Made by a program: the position numbers and the translations under genes. DNA of 6,012 nt from Oscillospiraceae bacterium (GTDB lineage: Bacteria; Bacillota_A; Clostridia; Oscillospirales; CAG-272): NCBI GenBank assembly GCA_015064195.1, contig SVSO01000181.1, positions 1 through 6,012 of the forward strand. Direction: 5' to 3'. Numbering within the stretch: the stretch's first letter is position 1; every line of letters starts with the position of its first letter. Below are positions 1 through 5,421 of this stretch, one piece after another. Under the pieces are notes generated by a model. That model made no database searches. It was not told the origin of the DNA and saw only the letters and a program-made list of their open reading frames with translations.

Positions 1-118
1 GGTCGTTTTCGATGGCATCCGCCATCAGCGACGCCGCCGCGTCGAGATTTTTCTCCTCGTTGGCGTTCACCTTTTCAAGATTTGCGATAATCTGCGAATA
101 GTAGCCGAAATCCTGCAT
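1..118 (-). CDS. SIS-domain phosphosugar-binding protein, N-terminal fragment
   Basis: Partial gene: the ATG is at 118-116 and the frame is open through the left edge, giving 39 residues beginning MQDFGYYSQIIANLEKV. The start is preceded by AAGGAG (130-125) at a 6-base spacing. The fragment is one charged amphipathic helix region (EKNLDAAASLMADAIEND). It resembles the helical lead-in of the 'sugar isomerase domain' (SIS) proteins of Firmicutes, where an N-terminal segment of the type YFxxIxxxLExIxxxExxxIxxAAxLxADAI precedes the nucleotide-like phosphosugar fold. Such proteins bind or isomerise phosphosugars in the cytoplasm and are often found in amino-sugar loci. The gene starts 3 bases after the stop of the preceding TIM-barrel gene, and its ribosome binding site lies inside that gene's last Lys-Glu codons, so the two are probably co-translated. 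The active part is outside the window, so the assignment rests on similarity of the N-terminal helix only. Confidence 0.6.
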   Translation of the reverse strand, partial: MQDFGYYSQIIANLEKVNANEEKNLDAAASLMADAIEND

Positions 119-121
119 AGT

Positions 122-1156
122 TTACTCCTTTCCAAGCACGCGGCGATAGTTTTCGCCGATCTTATCCCAAAGCGCGATGGGATCTTTTGCGGCAACGGAG
201 GTGCCGTAGCCGCCGCGATAAGTCCATGTGCCGAGTCTGTCCACGCCCAGCGATTCGTAGAGATTCACGATCCGGTCGATCTGCGCAAGGTCGGAGGGCA
301 TTTTGTTGTAGCCCATGAGCCATCGTTCGGACTCCTTGCCGTATTTCTTCGCGATCTTCACCGTGCGCTCGGTGATGTCGCGGAAGAAGGATTCCGGCAG
401 CTCCCAGTTGATGATGGTGGTGGAGAACACGTCGAAATAGGGGCAGGCCGCCACGGTGTCCCAGTTGTCGTATCCGCGCAGCTCGGTGACATAGTAGGTG
501 TTGAGCGTTGCGTGGACGCAGCAGGTGATCTCAAGCTTCGGGTTGACTTCCTTGATCGCCTTGGAGGTATCGACGAGGATGTTCATCGCCTCGCGCCAAC
601 GGAACTGCTTCACATCGTCGGTCATGAGCTTCGGCATTTCGTAGCCGTAGTAGTCGGCGAATTTCTTTTGGCAGACAGGGCATCTGCACGCCCAGTCTTC
701 ACCAGCGCCGCCGGTGATGGAGGCGTAGGATTTCGGCAGTGCGTAGTGCGGCTCATCCCAAAAGAAGCCGTCGATCTCAGTGTTTTCCGCGATCTTCAGC
801 GCGAGACGCTTGAAATAGTCGCGGAAGGACTGGGTGTTGAAGCAGGCGGCGTTCAGCGGCTCACCGGTGAGGGCGGAAACCTGCCGATTGTGGATGTTGT
901 TCTGCAGGAACAGGCTGACCTGTTCGCCGCCGAAGAATTTTCCGATGCCCCACAGGTCGGCGATGCAGCGCAGACCCACATCGTGGGCAGTTTTGATGAT
1001 ATTGTCCAGGTTCGGGAACCAGAAGTCCATGTCAAATTCGGTGATGGCGAGGATGACCGTGTCGCAGCCGTGGGCTTTCATTTCAAGAAAATCTGCCCGG
1101 GCGTGCTCCTCGTAGTTCATGCCGTAGTAGCTGACGGATGTGTGTTTGATTGCCAT
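122..1156 (-). CDS. Orphan TIM-barrel glycoside hydrolase-like protein
   Basis: A 344-residue cytoplasmic protein with no signal peptide or membrane segment. The alternation of hydrophobic strands and helices fits a single (beta/alpha)8 barrel: strands near residues 5-12, 31-40, 63-70, 128-135, 207-215, 236-247, 278-284 and 306-314. Strand 4 ends in FFWDEPHY (D134, E135, P136), the position where retaining TIM-barrel glycosidases carry the acid/base, so E135 is the best catalytic candidate. It is followed by a Cys cluster CRCPVCQKKF (C157, C159, C162), possibly metal-binding as seen in some GH42-type barrels. Late-barrel aromatics (W279, W311, Y313) could line a sugar site. The ATG at 1156 was chosen over the upstream in-frame start at 1216 because AAGGAG (1167-1162) sits 5 bases before it and the longer form would overlap the end of the solute-binding gene. 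I cannot place it in a numbered GH family, and its substrate is unknown. Context (binding protein upstream, SIS protein downstream) supports sugar catabolism. Confidence 0.75.
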   Translation of the reverse strand: MAIKHTSVSYYGMNYEEHARADFLEMKAHGCDTVILAITEFDMDFWFPNLDNIIKTAHDVGLRCIADLWGIGKFFGGEQVSLFLQNNIHNRQVSALTGEPLNAACFNTQSFRDYFKRLALKIAENTEIDGFFWDEPHYALPKSYASITGGAGEDWACRCPVCQKKFADYYGYEMPKLMTDDVKQFRWREAMNILVDTSKAIKEVNPKLEITCCVHATLNTYYVTELRGYDNWDTVAACPYFDVFSTTIINWELPESFFRDITERTVKIAKKYGKESERWLMGYNKMPSDLAQIDRIVNLYESLGVDRLGTWTYRGGYGTSVAAKDPIALWDKIGENYRRVLGKE

Positions 1157-1169
1157 AGTGTCTCCTTCA

Positions 1170-2651
1170 TTAATCCAGTGCGTTGATGTCGGTGATAAAC
1201 TGCTCAAGGGTTGCATTAAATGCGGGTTCTAAGGACGCCCATGTGCTTGCCCAGCCGCCGGGCTTCGCGCCGGAGATGACATTTCGGATCTCGGATGTGA
1301 TATTGTTTAACAGGATGCCGTGGAAGATACCGAACTCATAGCAAATGCTCTGACGGATGAGATCAAACATCTGCGAGCTTACATCGTCGCGGGAATATTT
1401 CACCTTGAGTGCGCTCTCATAGTAAGCGGGCGTGACGGTGCGGTAGAACTCGGAGGCCATGGCTTCGAGCACCGCCGCGGTAGTATTGCGATCTGCCGTG
1501 ATCGGGATGGAGAATGCACTGTAGGAGGAGCGGGAGGTGGTGAGATAATCCTTCTGCGATTCATCATATTTCGGATACGGCACGATGCCGAAATCCGGCT
1601 CAATCTCACGCATCGTCTCCGACGTTGAGAACTGCGCCGCGAGGAAGAGCGTGCGGCCTTCATGAAAGAGATTCTGATGCTCGTTGTTCGACTGAGAAGT
1701 GCCGATCGATTCGTTCTCCATGAACTTCAGCATACGCTCGAAGAAATTCATCACCGGCTCAGTGCCGAGAACTGCCTTGGGATTGCCGTTTCCATCGCGC
1801 TCGGTCATACGCAGACCGCTGGAGATGAGGAAATTGGGGATGAAATCCACGGAGAGGATAAACGTGCCGAACTGGTCGGCATCGTAATCCACCTTTGTGT
1901 TGCCGTTGAGATCCTTATAGACCTTGGAAGACATCTCTTCCACCTTATCGAGCGTCCACTTGCCGGAATTTACCAGCTCATAGGGATCTTCCAGCTTGTA
2001 GGTTTCGATGATATCCTTGTTGAAATAGAAGCAGAACATTCCTTTAATCATGCCGAGAGAAGCATCGCCGGAAGCGTAGTAGAGCTTATCACCCACTGCC
2101 AGCTCGTCGATCAGCGAGGTTGACCACCAGGGCTGATTGAAATCGAGGTATGGCATATCGGATGCCAGCAGATTCATGAACAGTCCTTCCTGCGCCATAT
2201 ACGGTGCCATGTAGGACAGCGCGCCTGCGATATCGATCGAGTTGTCGTTTGCCATGACGGAGGTGCGGACGGTATCCACGTATTTGTTGCGCTCGTTCCA
2301 CATATCCGCAGTGGTATTGGCGAAGTAGTTGAGCTTAACCTTGAGCCGTTCCTCAATGGCGACGTTCGCGGCAAAGATCGCATCGTCAACGATGTCGCCG
2401 GATGACTCTACCGCATATTCGGTTGCAAGATTGTCGCCGCGGACATAGATGTTCACGGTCTTTCCGCCGAGGTCGAGATCGGCCGGAAGACTGTCGCGGA
2501 GGAAGCCGTTTTCATCATAGGGGGACTCTGTGACGGTGCTGTCACCGGAGGTGCCGGCCGCACCGGTATCCGTGGACGCTTCGCCGCCGCACGCGGTAAG
2601 AGATGCCAGCATAGAAAGCAGAATGAGCATGGAAATGGTGCGCTTTTTCAT
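1170..2651 (-). CDS. ABC sugar transporter extracellular solute-binding lipoprotein
   Basis: A 493-residue family 1 type (SBP_bac) carbohydrate-binding protein. It has a classic lipoprotein signal: MKKR, a hydrophobic stretch (residues 6-18) and lipobox L-T-A-C with lipidated C21, followed by a Gly/Ser/Thr-rich linker to about residue 43. The mature protein would be anchored on the outer face of the cytoplasmic membrane and hand its ligand to ABC permeases, which are not in the window. The mature domain opens with LGGKTVNIYVRG (strand 1). It has the GDIVDDAIFAANVAIEERLKVKL pattern (about residues 85-107) common in large Clostridia binding proteins, hinge segment FCFYFNKDIIETYKLEDPYEL, and KWTLDKVEEM. 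A loop DLNGNTKVDYDAD (247-259) looks like a degenerate EF-hand calcium site. Aromatics W119, W175, W176, W232, W467 and W471 are candidate sugar-stacking residues. The start is set by GAGG (2663-2660), 8 bases upstream, and by the signal peptide. It lies 45 bases after the DUF4434 gene, with no terminator between. The ligand is unknown. Confidence 0.93.
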   Translation of the reverse strand: MKKRTISMLILLSMLASLTACGGEASTDTGAAGTSGDSTVTESPYDENGFLRDSLPADLDLGGKTVNIYVRGDNLATEYAVESSGDIVDDAIFAANVAIEERLKVKLNYFANTTADMWNERNKYVDTVRTSVMANDNSIDIAGALSYMAPYMAQEGLFMNLLASDMPYLDFNQPWWSTSLIDELAVGDKLYYASGDASLGMIKGMFCFYFNKDIIETYKLEDPYELVNSGKWTLDKVEEMSSKVYKDLNGNTKVDYDADQFGTFILSVDFIPNFLISSGLRMTERDGNGNPKAVLGTEPVMNFFERMLKFMENESIGTSQSNNEHQNLFHEGRTLFLAAQFSTSETMREIEPDFGIVPYPKYDESQKDYLTTSRSSYSAFSIPITADRNTTAAVLEAMASEFYRTVTPAYYESALKVKYSRDDVSSQMFDLIRQSICYEFGIFHGILLNNITSEIRNVISGAKPGGWASTWASLEPAFNATLEQFITDINALD

Positions 2652-2696
2652 GGTATATTCCTCACTTTCGTTATTGTTGGATTGAATTATGATCGG

Positions 2697-4001
2697 TTAT
2701 TCCTGCGTCTTCATGTATGCCACATAGTCTTCATACTGCTTTACAGAAGCCTCTCCGCCGCAGACCGGAGTGAAACCGGTGGGCGTAAAGAAGCCGGTGA
2801 GCATGAAGTTCATGATCTTTTCCACGTGCGGTCGGGCAACAGCCATCTGCTTGTCGAAGCCCTCCGGCCCCACCATACCGCCGCCGCGGAATCTTGGAAC
2901 GAGATACCGCTTCGGTGTATTCCACGCAAGATGGAGATACCGTCCATCCTCGGTATCGGTGAAGTTGAAGCTCTCGCAGTTCGCCCAGAAATGCTTGTGC
3001 GCACGCCGGCACATGGGCGCGAGAAGCCGGTGCATCTGCTCGCTCTCCTCGATGGTGAACTGCAGCTGTCCCGCCCAGTCCTGCGGCATCATGATATCGA
3101 TGTTTTTCTCCGTCACAAGGTAGTCGCCGAACATCTCCGACGGCATACCGTAGGGCGAGGAGAGAATCGGCTTCACCGGCGAAAGCGCACGGATGGTGTC
3201 GTACAGCTCATCGTAACGCTGCCACATGGCGATGCCTTTTTCGGTGGAGATGTTCATCGGCAACTCCAGTGCGAGATACCAGCCGTAGAAGGAGCTGTAC
3301 GCTTTGTAACGCTCGAACAGCTCATGAATATCCTCCGGCGTTCCCGTGTAGCCGTAGTTATTGCCGACGCCGACAAAGACCTGCTGACCGTTTTTCTGCG
3401 CTTCATCAAGGATCGCGGCGATGGGGTCTTTGGATGCGATATCCGACTTCGGATAGAGCGCGGAGGGGTAATGCGAGACGATGTCGCGATTCTTGAGCGT
3501 CAGGAACTGATGGCAGACCATGATGATGATGCAGTCCTGACCGATTTTGTGCATCTCGGATATATACCGCCGCCAGTCGTCCTCGGTGAACTGCTTCAGC
3601 ACATCGCGGAAGGTATCGCACGCATCCCGGTCGTTGGGCGGGCCGAGCATGATGAAGCCGCCGTCCAGCAGGTTTTTATGCTCTGCCTTGACCGTGAGCG
3701 GCAGACTGGCCGTATCATTTTTGAAATCCGCATCGCCCTCCAGCTTCACGGTGACGATATGCTCGCCGCATTTTCCGGTGAGCAGCAGATACCGGCGTGC
3801 AAACGCATATGCACCGCCTTTTGCGGCAACCGTCTCGCGGCCAAGCTCCTCGCCGTCAAGCAGGAACACAAACGTCACCTCGCCGTCACCGCCGGCGTTG
3901 TATGCCTGCGCACGGATCTCCAGCTCGTCGCTCTCGCAGGCCGGGCTGTAGGGGATCATCCGCAGATCAAAGTCCGCATTCAGATTAAAATATGCTTTCA
4001 T
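2697..4001 (-). CDS. Ig-like + DUF4434-type TIM-barrel protein, putative glycosidase
   Basis: A 434-residue protein without a signal peptide. Residues about 8-106 form a beta-rich Ig/CARDB-like domain (ELEIRAQAYNAG, VTFVFLLDGEELGRE, EHIVTVKLEGDADFKNDTAS). Residues about 112-430 form a TIM barrel resembling DUF4434, the glycosidase-like family with 'DDW...M...G...' at the start, 'YGWY...E', 'QDWxG' and 'WANxExF' motifs. Here these are FTEDDWRRYISEMHKIG (138-154), FYGWYLALELP (E246), MMPQDWAG (D308) and FWANCESF (E343). E246 (end of strand 4) and E343 (late strand) are the natural acid/base and nucleophile candidates. The ATG shares its A with the stop of the GH20-like gene (TAATG, 4003-3999), and AAGGAG (4015-4010) lies 8 bases upstream inside that gene, so translation is probably coupled. 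An upstream in-frame extension to 4094 was rejected because it overlaps the GH20-like gene and lacks any family-like sequence. It probably acts on imported glycan in the cytoplasm. The reaction is not established for the family. Confidence 0.8.
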   Translation of the reverse strand: MKAYFNLNADFDLRMIPYSPACESDELEIRAQAYNAGGDGEVTFVFLLDGEELGRETVAAKGGAYAFARRYLLLTGKCGEHIVTVKLEGDADFKNDTASLPLTVKAEHKNLLDGGFIMLGPPNDRDACDTFRDVLKQFTEDDWRRYISEMHKIGQDCIIIMVCHQFLTLKNRDIVSHYPSALYPKSDIASKDPIAAILDEAQKNGQQVFVGVGNNYGYTGTPEDIHELFERYKAYSSFYGWYLALELPMNISTEKGIAMWQRYDELYDTIRALSPVKPILSSPYGMPSEMFGDYLVTEKNIDIMMPQDWAGQLQFTIEESEQMHRLLAPMCRRAHKHFWANCESFNFTDTEDGRYLHLAWNTPKRYLVPRFRGGGMVGPEGFDKQMAVARPHVEKIMNFMLTGFFTPTGFTPVCGGEASVKQYEDYVAYMKTQE

Positions 4002-5299
4002 TATTGCAACTCCTTTTCGCTGACCGGTCGTCCGCTCCATTGTGCGGCGGCGGAATAGAGGATGGTGGGCAGTGCCGTCTGCGGGCGATGCCACGAGGTC
4101 TGCAGGATGCCGAGGCTTCCCTTGGCCGCGCAGAGCTTCACCATACTGTCAGTGCCGGCTTTATTGAGGAAGGGCGAGTAGATCGTCTCATAGCCGCGGC
4201 TCTCGAAATAATCGATGTCCGCCCAGTAGCTGCCCACATCGTTGTGTGTCCAGATGTTGATGAGGATATTCTTCGGCAGAACGTCCGCGATGCCCTCGGC
4301 AGGCTTCCAATAAAGCGAATCCATGGAGGAATAGAGCATATCGCCCCACATGACCATGCGTACGCCTTTGTGCTGCAGGTAGGTGTTCAGGTTGCAGAGA
4401 TGGGTGATGAACAGCGCATCCGCAGGCTTGGTGCGGTCTTCCTCTGTCGAACCGAAGCCGAAGCATTTGTCCGAGCTGACATGGAAAAGCGGAGGATTTC
4501 TAAAAGTTTCGCACAGGTCGTCAATGATGTCGCGGAGGTATTCCTTGGTTTTGGGATTTTCCGTGGCAAAGCACCAGCCGCCGGGGATCCACATATCCGC
4601 GAGATCGGGACGCTGATCCAGCACCACGTGCTGGCGGGAGGAGATTCGGCTCCACCCTGCGTGGGACGTGAGATTCTGGCAGGGAAGCGGCGTCATGTGC
4701 AGATCGTCGATGATGTGTGCGATGAGTGCTTCCACCACTTCGCGGGTGTACGGGCTGTCCGGCCACTGCGCATAGGGATGCTTGCGGTAGGGGAATGTGC
4801 CCCAGAATTCGAGGAAGACATGATTGTATCCGGCAAGGCAGGCATCTTCAAGCAGCTTTGTCAGCGCTTCGGGGGAGGTGTCTTCCTTGTCTGTACCGTC
4901 ATCCGGGCGGAAAATGCAGCAGTGCAGGCCGCGGAAAGCGATCTGCGGCTCATCCTGTATCATCATGCAGGGGATTTCTCCGTTATACTTGACGAAGAAA
5001 TTTACTAATGTGCGCAGACCCTGTGACAATCCCGCCTCGCTGTTTGCCGCGAGAGCGAGACTGTCCGACTGAACTGTCAGTGCATACGCCTCCTCACCGG
5101 TTCCCTCGACTGCGGGAATTTCATCTGTGCCGACACACAATGCAATACGCCCGTCATCGACGATATCGCACGCGGTCAGACCGCATCGGGAAGCCAGCCA
5201 GCCATAGTTTTTCTCTGCCTGAAAGTGAAGCGTGTATCTGTCGGCTTCCATTCGGAATACACCGCCGGTATATTGTGCAGAAGTAGGAGTGTGGAGCAA
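4001..5299 (-). CDS. GH20-like beta-N-acetylhexosaminidase homologue lacking the catalytic Glu
   Basis: A 432-residue protein without a signal peptide, first gene of the operon. Residues about 1-118 fit the GH20b alpha/beta domain (YTGGVFRM; YALTVQSDSLALAANSEAGL; LRTLVNFF). The GH20 barrel begins at IAFRGLHC (R123, matching the conserved sugar-binding Arg of the 'FRG' motif). Other family marks are MVMWGDM (W318, D320), INIW (W350) and TSWH (W403), which usually wall the -1 site. The catalytic motif, normally H-x-G-G/M/C-D-E, reads H273-V-S-S-D277-K278: the Asp that orients the 2-acetamido group is kept but the Glu general acid is Lys (codon AAA). The barrel is otherwise uninterrupted, so this is not a decayed gene. 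It starts at TTG (5299-5297), supported by GAGGTGA (5310-5304) and by family-like sequence (SAQYTGGVF) before the first internal Met at 5251. Family membership is fairly sure. Hexosaminidase activity is doubtful: it may be a non-catalytic sugar binder or use another acid such as E286 or E287. Confidence 0.82.
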   Translation of the reverse strand: MLHTPTSAQYTGGVFRMEADRYTLHFQAEKNYGWLASRCGLTACDIVDDGRIALCVGTDEIPAVEGTGEEAYALTVQSDSLALAANSEAGLSQGLRTLVNFFVKYNGEIPCMMIQDEPQIAFRGLHCCIFRPDDGTDKEDTSPEALTKLLEDACLAGYNHVFLEFWGTFPYRKHPYAQWPDSPYTREVVEALIAHIIDDLHMTPLPCQNLTSHAGWSRISSRQHVVLDQRPDLADMWIPGGWCFATENPKTKEYLRDIIDDLCETFRNPPLFHVSSDKCFGFGSTEEDRTKPADALFITHLCNLNTYLQHKGVRMVMWGDMLYSSMDSLYWKPAEGIADVLPKNILINIWTHNDVGSYWADIDYFESRGYETIYSPFLNKAGTDSMVKLCAAKGSLGILQTSWHRPQTALPTILYSAAAQWSGRPVSEKELQ

Positions 5300-5303
5300 A
5301 ATA

Positions 5304-5310
5304 TCACCTC
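5304..5310 (-). promoter_or_regulatory. Ribosome binding site that fixes a TTG start
   Basis: GAGGTGA on the minus strand is a near-perfect anti-16S match. Its GAGG core is 7 bases before the TTG at 5299-5297. No comparable site precedes the first in-frame ATG (5251-5249), so it decides in favour of TTG as the start of the GH20-like gene. Confidence 0.75.
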
Positions 5311-5320
5311 TTTCAATGAT

Positions 5321-5337
5321 TTACAACTTTATTGTAA
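5321..5337. promoter_or_regulatory. Inverted repeat, putative operator over the operon -10
   Basis: Perfect 6-base arms TTACAA and TTGTAA separated by the 5 bases CTTTA. It covers the operon -10 box (5331-5336) and the expected transcription start. A repressor bound here would block RNA polymerase directly. The symmetry is read directly from the sequence; binding by the divergent regulator is inferred. Confidence 0.6.
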
Positions 5338-5359
5338 CACAGGATATTTGTATTTTCAA
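5331..5359 (-). promoter_or_regulatory. Operon promoter (sigma-A type, extended -10)
   Basis: On the minus strand, -35 TTGAAA (5359-5354) and -10 TACAAT (5336-5331) are separated by exactly 17 bases, with a TGn extension just before the -10 (5339-5337). Transcription would start near 5324, giving a leader of about 25 bases that contains the GAGGTGA ribosome binding site of the GH20-like gene. This is the only good promoter seen for the minus-strand cluster. The -10 is covered by an inverted repeat (5321-5337). Confidence 0.75.
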
Positions 5360-5376
5360 TAATTTCGAAAAAATGC

Positions 5377-5405
5377 TTGTATATCACGCGGCATTGTGAT
5401 ATACT
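5377..5405 (+). promoter_or_regulatory. Promoter of the GntR-LacI regulator
   Basis: On the plus strand, -35 TTGTAT (5377-5382) and -10 TATACT (5400-5405) are separated by 17 bases, with a TG extension (5397-5398) ahead of the -10. The predicted start is near 5412, only about 10 bases before the ATG, so the leader would be little more than the G-rich Shine-Dalgarno. The spacer region holds most of a 9-8-9 inverted repeat, which suggests autoregulation. Confidence 0.65.
5379..5404. promoter_or_regulatory. Inverted repeat, putative operator inside the regulator promoter
   Basis: Perfect 9-base arms GTATATCAC (5379-5387) and GTGATATAC (5396-5404) around an 8-base GC-rich spacer. It overlaps the -35 and most of the -10 of the regulator promoter. 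Its position is typical of an autoregulatory operator. A transcription terminator is unlikely: there is no U-tract and it lies upstream of both genes. Confidence 0.65.
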
Positions 5406-5410
5406 ATATA

Positions 5411-5418
5411 GGGGGGAG
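5411..5418 (+). promoter_or_regulatory. G-run ribosome binding site of the regulator
   Basis: Six Gs followed by AG lie immediately before TTT-ATG. The G run serves as a Shine-Dalgarno with 5 bases to the ATG (GGAG alone has 3). It sits at or just after the predicted transcription start, so the G run may be at the extreme 5' end of the mRNA. Confidence 0.5.
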
Positions 5419-5421
5419 TTT

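Noticed and set aside
1168..1172. TAATG at the stop of the solute-binding gene, as a possible overlapping start
   Set aside because: That ATG is out of frame with the TIM-barrel protein and gives no sensible product; the ATG at 1156 is better placed.
512..1186. Plus-strand open frame (224 codons) opposite the orphan TIM-barrel gene
   Set aside because: Antisense to a well-supported gene; low-complexity Val/Asp/Gly composition and no convincing start context.
1157..1216. 20-codon N-terminal extension of the orphan TIM-barrel protein
   Set aside because: It overlaps the end of the solute-binding gene in another frame and bypasses the strong AAGGAG site at 1167-1162.
2652..2696. Possible internal promoter or terminator between the DUF4434-type and solute-binding genes
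   Set aside because: Only 45 bases, AT-rich, with no stem-loop plus T-tract and no -35/-10 pair at proper spacing.
2682..4058. Long plus-strand open frame (458 codons) opposite the DUF4434-type gene
   Set aside because: It lies entirely antisense to a gene with recognisable domains, good ribosome binding site and operon context. Its translation is rich in His, Arg and Val with no recognisable motif, as expected for a codon-bias shadow.
4002..4094. 31-codon N-terminal extension of the DUF4434-type protein
   Set aside because: It overlaps the 3' end of the GH20-like gene, is Arg-rich without family character, and the ATG at 4001 has a good ribosome binding site.
3992..5008. Long plus-strand open frame (338 codons) opposite the GH20-like gene
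   Set aside because: Antisense shadow of the GH20-like gene; no family motif, no promoter, and it crosses the boundary of two real genes.
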